DNA of 64,000 nucleotides from Synechococcus sp. NB0720_010. Its GTDB lineage: Bacteria > Cyanobacteriota > Cyanobacteriia > PCC-6307 > Cyanobiaceae. Where the stretch lies: the NCBI RefSeq assembly GCF_023078835.1, contig NZ_CP090898.1, forward strand, positions 434,001 through 498,000, written 5' to 3'. Shown here piece by piece: positions 33,180 to 42,753 of the stretch; the stretch's first letter is position 1; the number at the start of each line of letters is the position of its first letter. A program made the translations under genes and the position numbers. Under the pieces are notes generated by a model. That model saw only the letters and a list, made by a program, of their open reading frames with translations, was not told the origin of the DNA and searched no databases.

Positions 33180-33875
33180 ATGGGCCGCTTCAACGAGGTT
33201 CTGCGCTCCCTCAACAACCTCAAGTTGCTGGCCGCCGTGGGCCGCAGTGGCGGTGAGCTGAGCAACATCGCCGATCTGGTGGACAACTTCCTTGGCAGCC
33301 CCCAGATGGAGGACTGCATCAGGCGCTTCCGCGCACTTCCCGGAGGGGCCGCACTGATGGACGGGCGCTACCCGCCGCTGCAACCACAGATCGAGGCGCT
33401 CGAAGCACTACCGGCCGGAAGCCTGGGACGGGAGTACGCCCGCTTGATTCGCCAGCTGGGCTACGACCCGGAATTCTTTCGGCCCAGGCCGATCGAGAGC
33501 GACGGCCAATGGCTGACGCAACGTATTGCGACCACCCACGACATCCACCACGTCATCAGCGGCTTTGGCACCGAACGGGCAGGGGAGACAGGGGTGCTGG
33601 CGATCACGGCGGCGCAGATCGGCTTTCCCGCCTATGTCCTGCTCACCAGCGCCAGCCAACTGGCGAACTTCCGCTTCAAGCTCGAGGAGTTCGAAAGCAT
33701 CAGCGCCGCCGCCGCCCATGGCTCGGCCATCGCTCACCAGGCCCAGTGCCTGGCCATCGCCCGCTGGGAGGAAGGCTGGGAGAAACCCATCAACCAGTGG
33801 CGCCAGGAACTGGGAATCCAGGATCCTGCAGACAACGCCCCCTACGGCCTGGCCCTGCAGCTCTGCCAGGGATGA
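33180..33875 (+). CDS. Coq4 family protein
   Basis: The zinc motif HDxxH-x11-E is complete: His120, Asp121, His124 and Glu136. The surrounding helices (RYPPLQPQIEALEALPAGSLGREYARLI and ITAAQIGFPAYVLL) match the Coq4 family at about the normal 230-aa length. In eukaryotes Coq4 acts at the C1 position of the ubiquinone ring. Cyanobacteria make plastoquinone rather than ubiquinone, so the substrate here is unknown. It overlaps the next reading frame by 4 bp (ATGA). Confidence 0.85.
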   Translation: MGRFNEVLRSLNNLKLLAAVGRSGGELSNIADLVDNFLGSPQMEDCIRRFRALPGGAALMDGRYPPLQPQIEALEALPAGSLGREYARLIRQLGYDPEFFRPRPIESDGQWLTQRIATTHDIHHVISGFGTERAGETGVLAITAAQIGFPAYVLLTSASQLANFRFKLEEFESISAAAAHGSAIAHQAQCLAIARWEEGWEKPINQWRQELGIQDPADNAPYGLALQLCQG

Positions 33876-34093
33876 AGTGGCCGCAGCAGTGGACCGCCCA
33901 GGCCAACGTCCTTGGTCAGACGCGGGGCTATCGCCACTTTCGTGTTCTCGGGGAGTCCGGCAAGGGGAAGGAGCGACGACTGGCGCTTGAAGCCGTACTG
34001 AATCGGGCGTTCCGCCTCGAGGTACCGCTGGTGCAACTGCGGGATCGCGGCCTCTGGCAGCCTGGCTGGCAGTCCTTGAGCCGACCGGCCTCC
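33872..34093 (+). CDS. TIGR02450-like Trp-rich module, in frame with hisA with no stop
   Basis: The ATG overlapping the coq4 stop opens a 74-codon segment beginning MKWPQQWTAQANVLG, then GYRHFRVLGESGKGKERRLALEAVLNR, LVQLRDRGLWQPGWQSL and a short tail. This is the pattern of TIGR02450, a small Trp-rich cyanobacterial protein that normally stands alone. No stop codon separates it from the hisA ATG at 34094. The product may therefore be a 331-aa Trp-rich-HisA fusion, or hisA may start independently inside. No clear ribosome-binding site precedes the inner ATG. Confidence 0.7.
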
Positions 34094-34867
34094 ATGCAGA
34101 TCATCCCCGCCATCGACCTGCTGGATGGCCATTGCGTTCGGCTGCATCAGGGTGATTACGGCCAGGTCACCCGCTTCAACGATGACCCGGTGGCGCAGGC
34201 CCTCGATTGGCAGCGGCAGGGGGCGCAACGGCTGCACCTGGTCGATCTCGATGGGGCCAAAACCGGTCAACCGGTCAATGACCAGGCGGTCAAGGCCATC
34301 ACCTCAGCCCTCTCGATTCCCGTCCAGTTGGGCGGCGGTGTCCGCAGTGCCGAGCGGGCCGAGGAACTGCTGCAGTGCGGCCTCGATCGGGTGATCCTCG
34401 GCACCGTGGCGATCGAAAAGCCTGAGCTGGTCAAAGAACTCGCCAGCCGTCACCCGGGCAAGGTCGTGGTGGGAATCGATGCCAAAGACGGCCTAGTGGC
34501 CACCCGTGGCTGGATCGAAACCAGCACCGTCCAAGCCACCGAATTGGCCAAGAGTTTTGATGGCAGCGGCGTCGCCGCGATCATCAGCACCGACATCGCC
34601 ACCGATGGGACCTTGGCCGGGCCGAACATCGACGCCCTGCGCGCCATGGCCGAGGCCAGCAGTATCCCAGTGATTGCCTCGGGCGGGATCGGAACCCTCG
34701 AGGACATCCTCTCGCTGCTCTCCATTGCCCCCCTGGGGGTGAGCGGCGTCATCGTCGGCCGCGCGCTCTATGACGGCACGGTGGATCTTGCCGAAGCCCT
34801 ACAGGCCATCGGTCCAGAGCGGCTCCAAGACGCACTCAATCCGCCTACGGGTTCTATAACGGTGTAA
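34094..34867 (+). CDS. hisA: HisA, phosphoribosylformimino-5-aminoimidazole carboxamide ribotide isomerase
   Basis: HisA performs the fourth step of histidine synthesis, an Amadori rearrangement in a (beta-alpha)8 barrel. Hallmarks are IIPAIDLLDGHCVRLHQGDYGQV with catalytic Asp8, LVDLDGAKTG, PVQLGGGVRS, VVVGIDAKDG, ISTDIATDGTLAGPN and IASGGIGTLEDI. From this ATG the protein is 257 aa, normal for the family. It is open upstream into the Trp-rich module. The Fur-family gene follows after 16 bp. Confidence 0.95.
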   Translation: MQIIPAIDLLDGHCVRLHQGDYGQVTRFNDDPVAQALDWQRQGAQRLHLVDLDGAKTGQPVNDQAVKAITSALSIPVQLGGGVRSAERAEELLQCGLDRVILGTVAIEKPELVKELASRHPGKVVVGIDAKDGLVATRGWIETSTVQATELAKSFDGSGVAAIISTDIATDGTLAGPNIDALRAMAEASSIPVIASGGIGTLEDILSLLSIAPLGVSGVIVGRALYDGTVDLAEALQAIGPERLQDALNPPTGSITV

Positions 34868-34883
34868 GAGACCTTTTTGGGTC

Positions 34884-35330
34884 GTGGCTGGTTCCTCAGC
34901 ACCCAACAACGCATCGGCCGGCGGGACCCACGGGGTGGATCTCGCCTATTCCCGCTGCAAAGACCTGGGAATGCGGCTCTCACGCCAGCGTCGGATGGTG
35001 CTCGAGCTGCTCTGGGACGAGCGGGATCACCTCAGTGCCCGCGACATCTTTGAGCGGCTCAACGCCAAGGGCCGCAACATCGGCCACACCTCCGTCTACC
35101 AAAACCTTGAAGCGCTCCAAAGCGCAGGGGTGATCGAGTGTCTTGATCGCGCCAATGGACGGCTCTACGGCTACCGCAGCGATCCCCACAGCCACATCAC
35201 CTGCCTCGAGTCCGGTGCCATCCAGGATCTGGATGTGGAATTACCCGCCGATCTGCTCGATCGCATTGAAGAGCAAACCGGCTATCGGATTGAGAGCTAC
35301 ACGCTCAATCTCAGCGGACGGCGGCGCTAA
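34884..35330 (+). CDS. Fur-family transcriptional regulator
   Basis: The winged-helix DNA-binding domain covers LGMRLSRQRRMVLELLWDERDHLSARDIFERL and GHTSVYQNLEALQSAGVIECLD, followed by a dimerisation half with PHSHITC. The C-terminal CxxC pair that binds structural zinc in many Fur proteins is absent, so it may be a PerR- or BosR-like variant; the sensed signal cannot be told. The GTG start gives 148 aa. A TATAAC box lies just upstream in the hisA 3' end and could be its own promoter. Confidence 0.88.
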   Translation: MAGSSAPNNASAGGTHGVDLAYSRCKDLGMRLSRQRRMVLELLWDERDHLSARDIFERLNAKGRNIGHTSVYQNLEALQSAGVIECLDRANGRLYGYRSDPHSHITCLESGAIQDLDVELPADLLDRIEEQTGYRIESYTLNLSGRRR

Positions 35331-35410
35331 GTGCGCCAGAGCCTTGAGCAGCACTGGAAACTGCGTCAATCCCCGTTAACTTGAGTGCCATTAAGGCTCA
35401 ACCCTGATCC

Positions 35411-37024
35411 GTGCCCGAGGCGAAGGACGCACCTCCGATCCTGATCCTGGCGGAGCCCCTGATTCAGGCGGGCCTGGAGCGGTTGCTGGAGGAGTCGTTC
35501 CAGCTCAAATCCGCCAGCGACCCAGACAAGGGAGCCATCGCCCTGGTGATCTGGAGCATCAGTACTGGCATGCCTGCGGCCACGCTGGAGCGAGAACTCG
35601 CCCAGCTGCGCGATCGCTGGCACCCGGCACCGCTGCTGCTGCTCCTACCGGCGGAATCCGACCTACCCAGCAGCTGGCTGCTGCAGTTGCCAGCTGAAGG
35701 TCTGCTGCAACAGGCGGAGCCCCAGGAGATCCGCGCCGCAGTTGACACCCTGCTGACGGGCGGACGGGTGGTGGAACTGCGGCCGCTGCGCGGGATCGAG
35801 CAACCCGAGCAGAGCCGGGAGGCGCTGGGCCTTGGCCAGTGGCTGCTGCGCAGTGGCCTGGCTCAAATCGAAGCGGAAGCCCTGCGCTGCCGCCGCTGGC
35901 TCGACCTCCAGCCGGTGGGCCTGAACGCCCTGCTGTTGGCGGGTCGGCTGCGGGAACTGGCCCTGGCCAAACGGCTGCTGCTTTGGCTCTGGGGGCCGAT
36001 CAGCATGGCCTTCCCGTCTGAGGCTCCGCTGCAGCGCCCGGAGCCTCAGGCTGTCGTTGGCATCACCCTGCGGGAGCGCACGGCCATCGGGGTCTGGGAG
36101 GCCATCCAAGAGCGGTTGATCACGGCCGCCTCCACCGGTCTCAGCAACCAAAGCGGTCAGCTGATGGCCCTGGAGGGACTGAACACAGACCACCGCCGCG
36201 ATCTGCTGCTCGCCCTGCTGGCCCAGTTCGACCTCCTGATCACCCGCTTCCGCCACGAGCAGCTGCGCGGTGTCGCTCTGGAAGAGCGTTGGCTAGGGCA
36301 GCAACCGGAATTGCGTCGCCTCTCCATGCGGGCCATGGCCGGTGAATACGTCCAACTACCGCTTGAGGGGGGCCTGCTTCCCGTCGCCCAGAGCCTGAGT
36401 GAGGCCAGTGACCTCACCGCGGTGGATCCAGAACTCCCGGCTGCCCTGCCGATGCTCGCGGCCCTGGTCTGCGCCCAACCGATCCTGGTGGACGGCCGCC
36501 TGTTGGCCCCCGATGAACCCCAGGCGCTGCTCCACTTGGAGGCACTGATCAGCAACTGGCTGATTCGCACGGCGGAACTGATCAGCGCAGAAATCCTCGC
36601 CAGCTGCAGCACCTGGCCTGATCTGCGCCGCTACCTACTGCGCAGTGATCTCCTGCCCACACGGAACCTGGAGCGACTGCGCAACCAGCTGAACTCCCAG
36701 CAACGCTGGGACAGCCTGTTTGAGAGGCCCGTCCAGCTCTACGAAAGCCGCCGCTTGCTCTATGGACTCAAGCAAGGCGCCATCGTTCCAATCGAGCACA
36801 TGGAACCCCGGGACCGGGAGTTGCAGCAGCTCAGCTGGGGCCAGCAACTGATCACCCTCGTGCTGGAGGGTCGCGATGCCCTCGCCCCCCAGGTCCAGGC
36901 CCTGTTCAGGCGACTCGGGGATCTGGTGGTGGTGGTGCTGACCCAGGTCATTGGTCGGGCCATTGGCCTGGTCGGCCGCGGAATCCTCCAGGGCATGGGC
37001 CGCAGCATCGGCCGCGGTTCCTGA
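35411..37024 (+). CDS. DUF3685 family protein, 537 aa
   Basis: The first 110 residues (ILILAEPLIQAGLERLLEE and LVIWSIS) look like a degenerate response-regulator receiver without the phosphoacceptor pattern. The long remainder is Leu/Arg-rich with GQLMALEGLNTDHRRDLLLALLAQFDLLI and a C-terminal hydrophobic end (LVVVVLTQVIGRAIGLVGRGI). This is the layout of DUF3685, a conserved cyanobacterial and plastid family of unknown function. It is followed 16 bp later by the PSI factor-like gene. Confidence 0.8.
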   Translation: MPEAKDAPPILILAEPLIQAGLERLLEESFQLKSASDPDKGAIALVIWSISTGMPAATLERELAQLRDRWHPAPLLLLLPAESDLPSSWLLQLPAEGLLQQAEPQEIRAAVDTLLTGGRVVELRPLRGIEQPEQSREALGLGQWLLRSGLAQIEAEALRCRRWLDLQPVGLNALLLAGRLRELALAKRLLLWLWGPISMAFPSEAPLQRPEPQAVVGITLRERTAIGVWEAIQERLITAASTGLSNQSGQLMALEGLNTDHRRDLLLALLAQFDLLITRFRHEQLRGVALEERWLGQQPELRRLSMRAMAGEYVQLPLEGGLLPVAQSLSEASDLTAVDPELPAALPMLAALVCAQPILVDGRLLAPDEPQALLHLEALISNWLIRTAELISAEILASCSTWPDLRRYLLRSDLLPTRNLERLRNQLNSQQRWDSLFERPVQLYESRRLLYGLKQGAIVPIEHMEPRDRELQQLSWGQQLITLVLEGRDALAPQVQALFRRLGDLVVVVLTQVIGRAIGLVGRGILQGMGRSIGRGS

Positions 37025-37040
37025 CCTGCTGAAGGCCACA

Positions 37041-37631
37041 ATGGCCGCAGCTTTCCCTGCGTTGATGCCCCGCACCCTGGCCCGGCTGCTGAAGCCCCTT
37101 GCAGCGCTGGCCCTCTGCTTGGTTCTGGTGCTGGGCCTCGCCGCACCAAGCCAGGCCGCGCGGGACACCAACAGCTACGACGGCAATATCTATGCGCTCT
37201 ACGCGGGCAACGGCTCCCTGGTGCCGCCGCGAAGCACCCTCTCGCAGGCCTTGGAGGAGCACCGGGTGATCATCCTGGGCTTCTTCCTCGATGACAGCGC
37301 CGCCAGCAAGCAGTACGCCGTCGTCTTCAACGAACTGCAGCGCCTCTGGGGCCGCAGCGCTGAGTTGATCCTGCTGCAGACCGACCCGCTGCAGAACCGC
37401 GAGACCCACGGCGCCATTGACCCCGCCAGCTATTGGAAGGGCCAAATCCCCCAGGTCGTGGTTCTCGACCGCGAGGGCAAGGTGATCCTCGATGAGAGCG
37501 GGCCGGTGAGCATCGATGCCATTAACGAAGCGCTCAGCGGCATCACCGGGCTCCGTCCCCAGGGTGATACGAAGCTCAGCCTCAACCGCGAGGTCAACGA
37601 ACTCAACAGCGAAATCGTCGCCGCCCCATGA
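37041..37631 (+). CDS. Thioredoxin-fold exported protein, thylakoid PSI accumulation factor-like
   Basis: The GAAGG box five bases before the ATG supports [12 protein letters not shown] as the start (196 aa). A signal peptide ([19 protein letters not shown]) precedes a thioredoxin-like domain with [32 protein letters not shown] and [19 protein letters not shown]. No CxxC active site is present, so it is not a classical redox thioredoxin. The length and context fit the cyanobacterial family annotated as a thylakoid photosystem I accumulation factor. It overlaps fumC by 4 bp. Confidence 0.7.
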   Translation: MAAAFPALMPRTLARLLKPLAALALCLVLVLGLAAPSQAARDTNSYDGNIYALYAGNGSLVPPRSTLSQALEEHRVIILGFFLDDSAASKQYAVVFNELQRLWGRSAELILLQTDPLQNRETHGAIDPASYWKGQIPQVVVLDREGKVILDESGPVSIDAINEALSGITGLRPQGDTKLSLNREVNELNSEIVAAP

Positions 37632-39004
37632 GTCAGCGCCAAGAGACCGACAGCCTCGGGGTCATCGCCGTTCCCGCGGAGCACTACTGGGGCGCCCAGA
37701 CCCAGCGCTCCATAGGGAACTTCCCCTTCGGCCAGCGCATGCCCCTGGCGATCGTGCATGCCTTCGGTCAGCTGAAGGCGGCCTGCGCGGAGGCGAATCG
37801 CGATCTCGGCAAGCTGGATGCGGCCCTCTGCAGCGCCATCGTGACCGCCGCCGAGCAGGTGGCCGCCGGTGATCTGGACCAGGAGTTCCCGCTGAAGGTC
37901 TGGCAGACCGGTTCGGGCACCCAGAGCAACATGAACGCCAACGAGGTGATCGCCAACAAGGCGATCGAGGCCCTCGGCGGTGAACTGGGCAGCAAGAGCC
38001 CGGTGCACCCCAACGACCACGTCAACCTCAGCCAATCGAGCAACGACACCTTCCCTGCGGCGATGCACATCGCCGTGGTGATCGAACTGGAGCAACGTCT
38101 CCTGCCCGCGGTTGAGGGCCTGGCGGCGGCCCTGCAAGCCAAGGCCACGGCCTACGCCGATCTGATCAAGATCGGCCGCACCCATCTCCAAGATGCAGTG
38201 CCCCTGAGCCTGGGCCAGGAATTCAGCGGCTACGTCGCCCAGCTGCAGCTGGCGATTGAAGCCATCCGCCAGAACCTGCCGCGGGTGCGGGAGCTGGCCA
38301 TTGGTGGCACGGCCGTGGGCACCGGCCTCAATGCCCCGAAGGGCTTTGGCGAGGCGGTCGCGGCGCGGCTCACGGAGCGCCTTGGAACCGCCTTCAGCAG
38401 CGCCCCCAACAAGTTCCAGGCCTTGGCGGGCCATGAGGCCCTGGCCTCAAGCCATGGCGCCCTGACGGTGCTGGCGGGCTCATTGATGAAGATCGCCAAT
38501 GACATCCGCTGGCTCGGCAGCGGACCACGCTGCGGCCTCGGGGAACTGGTCCTGCCGGAAAACGAGCCGGGGAGCTCGATCATGCCGGGCAAGGTCAACC
38601 CCACCCAGTGCGAGAGCCTGACGATGGTGGCCGCCCAGGTGATGGGCAACAACACCGCCGTTCAGATCGGTGCCAGCCAGGGCAACTTTGAGCTGAACGT
38701 CTTCAAGCCCCTGATCGCCCACAACGTGCTCGAGAGCATCGAGCTGCTGGCGGGCGGCTGCACCAGCTTCCGCGAGCACTGCATCGAGGGCCTCAAGGCC
38801 AATGAACAGCGCATCGAACGGCTGCTGAATCAGAGCCTGATGCTCGTGACGGCCCTGACCCCCGCCATCGGCTACGACCGCGCCAGCGGCATTGCCAAAC
38901 ATGCCCACAACCACGGGCTGAGCCTCAAGGAAGCCGCCCTGGTCCTTGGCGAGATCAGCGCCGAAGAATTCGATCAGTGGGTGCGCCCGGAGGCGATGGT
39001 CTAA
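37628..39004 (+). CDS. fumC: FumC, class II fumarate hydratase
   Basis: FumC interconverts fumarate and malate without an iron-sulfur cluster. The superfamily signature [13 protein letters not shown] carries the catalytic serine, and other marks are [26 protein letters not shown] and [21 protein letters not shown]. The 458 aa are normal. It is coupled to the upstream gene by an ATGA overlap and ends in a 4-bp convergent overlap with the PhoH gene. Confidence 0.97.
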   Translation: MSQRQETDSLGVIAVPAEHYWGAQTQRSIGNFPFGQRMPLAIVHAFGQLKAACAEANRDLGKLDAALCSAIVTAAEQVAAGDLDQEFPLKVWQTGSGTQSNMNANEVIANKAIEALGGELGSKSPVHPNDHVNLSQSSNDTFPAAMHIAVVIELEQRLLPAVEGLAAALQAKATAYADLIKIGRTHLQDAVPLSLGQEFSGYVAQLQLAIEAIRQNLPRVRELAIGGTAVGTGLNAPKGFGEAVAARLTERLGTAFSSAPNKFQALAGHEALASSHGALTVLAGSLMKIANDIRWLGSGPRCGLGELVLPENEPGSSIMPGKVNPTQCESLTMVAAQVMGNNTAVQIGASQGNFELNVFKPLIAHNVLESIELLAGGCTSFREHCIEGLKANEQRIERLLNQSLMLVTALTPAIGYDRASGIAKHAHNHGLSLKEAALVLGEISAEEFDQWVRPEAMV

Positions 39005-40413
39005 AGCAGGTTCGCCGCTAGCTCCGCCAGTTCGCTGCGCTCGCCGCGGATCAGGGTGATGTGGCCGGCGAGCGGCTGCCCTTTGAAGCGCTCCACCAGC
39101 CAGGTCAGGCCATTGCTCTCGGCATCCACATAGGGATTGTCGATCTGATACGGGTCACCGGTGAAGACAATCTTGGTGCCCTCGCCCACGCGGGTGACGA
39201 TCGTTTTGACCTCGTGGGGGGTGAGGTTCTGGGCCTCATCCACCACCATGTACTGGCGGGGAATCGAGCGACCGCGGATGTAGCTGATCGCCTCCACCTC
39301 CAGGAGCCCCATCCCCTTGAGGTCCGTCCAGTTGCTGCGGGGGGCACGATTGGTGCCAGCACGATTCGCAGGCCCCGAGGCGCCCTTGGCACCCGAACGG
39401 CCCTCCTCTTCTGGGCTATTGCCGAGCAGGAAATCAAGGTTGTCGATGATCGGCTGCATCCAGGGGCCCATCTTTTCCTCGAGGCTGCCGGGCAGAAAGC
39501 CGATCTCTTTGCCCAGCGAGATCACCGGCCGGGTCACCAGCAGACGTTCATAGAGCTGTTCATCCGCCACCTGGTGCAGTCCCGCCGCCAGGGCCAGCAG
39601 GGTTTTCCCCGTCCCGGCCTTACCCACCAGGGTCAGGAGTTGCACCGAGGGATCCAGCAGCAGATCCAAGGCAAAGGTCTGCTCGCGGTTGCGGGGCGAG
39701 ACCTTGCCCAGTCGGGCCCGCGTGCTGCGCTGCAGGGGCACCAGCCGCTGATGCTGGGCATCAAAACGCGCGAGCAGCGTGTGATTGGGTTGGGCCTGAT
39801 CCACCAAGGTGACCCCCTCATTGGCCTGAAGGTCGGCCCCTTCAGCGGAGGGAAGCTCCGTGAGCGGCAGCCCCCCCTCGCTCTTGAGGGTGTCCATCGC
39901 CGTTGCACTGGCCGATAGCTCACTGACCCCGGCGTAGAGGTCAGCGATGTCGACCTTGTCAGTTGTGTAGTCCTGAGCGGTCAGGCCGACGGCATCGGCC
40001 TTGATCCGCAGGTTGGTGTCCTTGGTGACCAGCACCACCGGGGGTTGATCGGCAATCAAGCCGGAGCGGAGCTGCTCCAGCGCCACCGCCAGGATGTTGT
40101 TGTCACCGCTGCCGCCCTTGAGCTCCGGCGGCAACTGGGCCAGGGTCTCGCTGCGGCAGAAGACCACCTGCAGCGTGCCGCCACTGCCCTCATCAATCGG
40201 CACGCCATCCGCCAGGTTTCCCTTCTCCCGCAGGGCATCGAGCAGGCGCGAGATCTGGCGGGCATTGCGCCCCTTCTCGGAGGGGTCCTTCTTGAAGCGA
40301 TCGATCTCCTCGACCACCTCAATCGGGATCACCACCGCGTTGTCTTCAAAGCGTGTGAGGGCCTGGGGGTCATGCAGCAACACATTCGTATCGAGAACGA
40401 AGGTCTTGCGCAT
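39001..40413 (-). CDS. PIN-PhoH fusion protein (PhoH2/YlaK type)
   Basis: The N-terminal PIN domain starts [17 protein letters not shown] with the acidic Asp8, includes [10 protein letters not shown], and has [16 protein letters not shown] near residue 135. The PhoH ATPase follows with Walker [14 protein letters not shown] at about residue 262, [43 protein letters not shown] and [14 protein letters not shown]. PhoH2 proteins act as RNA helicase-nucleases and can belong to toxin-antitoxin modules; no antitoxin gene is seen beside this one. The 470 aa are typical. Confidence 0.93.
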   Translation of the reverse strand: MRKTFVLDTNVLLHDPQALTRFEDNAVVIPIEVVEEIDRFKKDPSEKGRNARQISRLLDALREKGNLADGVPIDEGSGGTLQVVFCRSETLAQLPPELKGGSGDNNILAVALEQLRSGLIADQPPVVLVTKDTNLRIKADAVGLTAQDYTTDKVDIADLYAGVSELSASATAMDTLKSEGGLPLTELPSAEGADLQANEGVTLVDQAQPNHTLLARFDAQHQRLVPLQRSTRARLGKVSPRNREQTFALDLLLDPSVQLLTLVGKAGTGKTLLALAAGLHQVADEQLYERLLVTRPVISLGKEIGFLPGSLEEKMGPWMQPIIDNLDFLLGNSPEEEGRSGAKGASGPANRAGTNRAPRSNWTDLKGMGLLEVEAISYIRGRSIPRQYMVVDEAQNLTPHEVKTIVTRVGEGTKIVFTGDPYQIDNPYVDAESNGLTWLVERFKGQPLAGHITLIRGERSELAELAANLL

Positions 40414-40498
40414 CAGGGCTCACCACCGCAATGCCGAAACGCTAAGCGGGTTTTTCTTCCGCACCACCTACGCTCCCGCAGAACGCAAAGCTCCGCCG

Positions 40499-41680
40499 TT
40501 GGCCGCCCTGTTTGCTGTTGTCCTGATCGCCGCCCTGGTCTTTGGGTTGGCGTTGCTCTGGCTGGAGCTGCGCCATCGCCTCCGGCCCGCCTCACCCCTG
40601 CGGCTCAGCAGCAGCGGTTGGAAGGTGCAACGGGTCTCCGACAGCCAATGGCAGGTCAAGGGAACCCTGAGCATCCGCAACCCACACCGGCGGATGGAGG
40701 TCTTTGTTCCCGAGATTGAACTCAAACCCACCCTGCTGGGACGCGCGGACCTCTCTGGGGTCAACGTGCGCTGCAGCCTGAGCCCGCAGCACCCCGATGA
40801 GGAGGCCCGCGCCGATGGCTACTGGTTCGCCTACATCGTCAAAGGGCGCAAGACCACCCAAGCCGAAGCGCTGATCACGCTTGAGGCCCCAGCCGGCAGC
40901 GACCTGCGCAACCTGCTGGACACCCTCTGGCTGGAGATCCTCTGGATCAACTACGGCCCCTTCGGCCGGCTGCAACAACGCGATGGGGTGCTGATTCCCC
41001 TGCGCCGTCCGGCCCCAGCGCAGAGCTCCAGCGCCACCTGGCGCCAGGGTGATCGCTGCAGCGTGTTGCCGATTCGCACCCATCTGCTCGGAACCCTCGA
41101 CGATCCCGCCGAGGTCCTGCAGCACTACGCCGGCGCCGTGCTGCAGCCCGGGGATGTCCTGACCATCGGCGAGACCCCGCTGGCGGTCATGCAGGGCCGC
41201 TACAACCACCCGGCCAACCTGCAGCCCTCCAGCCTGGCCCGTCTGCTCTGCCGGGTCTTCCACCCCACCAGCTCCCTGGCCACCGCCTGCGGCCTACAGA
41301 CCCTGATCGACAACGTCGGTCCGGCGCGCGTGCTCTGTGCCTGGCTCGCCGGCACCGCCCTCAAGCTCGTGGGCTCCAAGGGTTGGTTCTATCGGCTGGC
41401 CGGTGAACAGGCCCGCCTGATCGACGACGTCACCGGCACCACCCCGCCCTACGACCAGACCATCGTCCTGGGTCCGGTTCAAAGCAGCGAGGTCTGCCGC
41501 CAACTGGCCTCCGAGCTCGGCGTCGCCGTCGCCGTTGTGGATGTCAACGACCTCGGTCGGGTCAAGGTGCTGGCCTCCAGCCCCGGCTGCGATGAGGAGC
41601 TGCTGGAGCGGGCCCTCAAGCCCAACCCCGCCGGCAACGCCAACGAGCGCACCCCACTGGTGCTGGTTCGCCCGAACTAG
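40499..41680 (+). CDS. CofE-like (F420-0:gamma-glutamyl ligase-like) membrane-anchored protein
   Basis: After a TTG start there is one membrane helix (LAALFAVVLIAALVFGLALLW), then a beta-rich region (VKGTLSIRNPHRRMEVFVPEIEL), and then a domain with LPIRTHLLG, PGDVLTIGETPLAVMQGR and a C-terminal VVDVNDLGRVKVLASS. Cyanobacterial proteins of this type are often annotated F420-0:gamma-glutamyl ligase, but the anchor and divergent core make the reaction uncertain. No ATG is available near the start; the frame is open far upstream. It is divergent from phoH. Confidence 0.65.
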   Translation: MAALFAVVLIAALVFGLALLWLELRHRLRPASPLRLSSSGWKVQRVSDSQWQVKGTLSIRNPHRRMEVFVPEIELKPTLLGRADLSGVNVRCSLSPQHPDEEARADGYWFAYIVKGRKTTQAEALITLEAPAGSDLRNLLDTLWLEILWINYGPFGRLQQRDGVLIPLRRPAPAQSSSATWRQGDRCSVLPIRTHLLGTLDDPAEVLQHYAGAVLQPGDVLTIGETPLAVMQGRYNHPANLQPSSLARLLCRVFHPTSSLATACGLQTLIDNVGPARVLCAWLAGTALKLVGSKGWFYRLAGEQARLIDDVTGTTPPYDQTIVLGPVQSSEVCRQLASELGVAVAVVDVNDLGRVKVLASSPGCDEELLERALKPNPAGNANERTPLVLVRPN

Positions 41681-41721
41681 CAATCGCCCATACCATTGAA
41701 GGAGGCCCCTTCGGCGCCGCC

Positions 41722-42753
41722 GTGTCCTCAGCTGCTCAACCAAGTCTTCAGGTGAAGCCGCTGCGGGGATGGCAGCTGCCTTTTCTGCAGGAAGCCTGCT
41801 TCAGCGATCTCCTGCCTCTGCTGCAGCGATCCCTGCTGTTGCAGGGGCCCGAGCGGCTGCTGCAACGCCTCGCCCCGCGACCGGCCCTGGCCTCGGAGAC
41901 CTTCGTGGCCTTCCGCGACCCCCAGACCCCCCTAGGACTGGTTGTCAGTCAACGGCTGAACCGTAGCGGCAGCTGCTGGCAGATCCAACACCTGCGCAGC
42001 AGTGAGGCCAGCCTGGAGGCCGGAGAAGCCGGACGCATGGCGATAGAGGCCGCCCTGGTGCGCGCCGCCATCCAGGGCAGTCCGAGCGCCGCCAGTTGGA
42101 TCGCCACCAGCCCCAGCACCGACAGCAATCGCTTGGGGCTCCTGCGGCAACAGGGCTTCCAGCAACTCCGCCACGAAACCCTCTGGCGCTGGGAACCGCC
42201 CCAGAAACCGCTCGATCGCGCCCTGCCCTCGGACTTGCAGCTGCTGCCGCTCAATCGGCGGAGCGCCATGGCGATGTGGCAACTCGAGCAGGCCGCCCTG
42301 CCGGCCCAGTTGCGGCAACTGCTTGATCGCCGCGTGGACGATCTGCTCGATCAAAGCGAACAGCCCAGCTGGATGCTGATGGACACCAGTCGCCAGCAGG
42401 CGGTGGCCGGGGTCCGGCGGCTGCGCCCCGGCAGCAGAGAGATCCCAGAACTGGAGCTGAGCCTCCACCCCGGCTGGCAGCACCTGCTGGGGCAACCCCT
42501 GCACCTGCTGCTGGAGCAGAGCGCCCAGGGCCTCGGTGAAGTGCTGATCCGCAGTGATGTCCTCAAGCACGAGCACAACCAATGGCTGCAAAGCCTGGGG
42601 ATGGCGCCCGAAGGGGAAGAGGTGGTGATGGCCCGCAGCGTCTGGCGCCGCCATGCCCCGCAAACCAGCCAAGGGGTCAGCCGCAAGCTGGAGGCGGTCC
42701 TTGGCCAGCTGCAGCCGGGTCAGAAGCCAATCCCAACGCCCCTCGAGCGCTGA
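41722..42753 (+). CDS. GNAT-like hypothetical protein, 343 aa
   Basis: The soluble protein appears built from two related halves, each starting with a helix-rich segment and a strand pattern such as ETFVAFRDPQTPLGLVVSQ and SWMLMDTSRQQAVAGVRRL, as in tandem acetyltransferase folds. LGLLRQQGFQQLRHETLWRW is also typical of GNAT C-terminal regions. Catalysis cannot be claimed. It opens a tight operon: its stop overlaps the ruvX ATG by one base. Confidence 0.65.
   Translation: MSSAAQPSLQVKPLRGWQLPFLQEACFSDLLPLLQRSLLLQGPERLLQRLAPRPALASETFVAFRDPQTPLGLVVSQRLNRSGSCWQIQHLRSSEASLEAGEAGRMAIEAALVRAAIQGSPSAASWIATSPSTDSNRLGLLRQQGFQQLRHETLWRWEPPQKPLDRALPSDLQLLPLNRRSAMAMWQLEQAALPAQLRQLLDRRVDDLLDQSEQPSWMLMDTSRQQAVAGVRRLRPGSREIPELELSLHPGWQHLLGQPLHLLLEQSAQGLGEVLIRSDVLKHEHNQWLQSLGMAPEGEEVVMARSVWRRHAPQTSQGVSRKLEAVLGQLQPGQKPIPTPLER

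Noticed and set aside
33509-33871. Upstream extension of the Trp-rich/hisA frame
   Set aside because: This part lies inside coq4 in another frame and is His/Arg/Pro-rich; only the segment from 33872 looks like protein.
39001-40413. PhoH2 toxin-antitoxin module
   Set aside because: The PIN-PhoH fusion is present but no small antitoxin gene precedes it; the divergent neighbour is the CofE-like gene.
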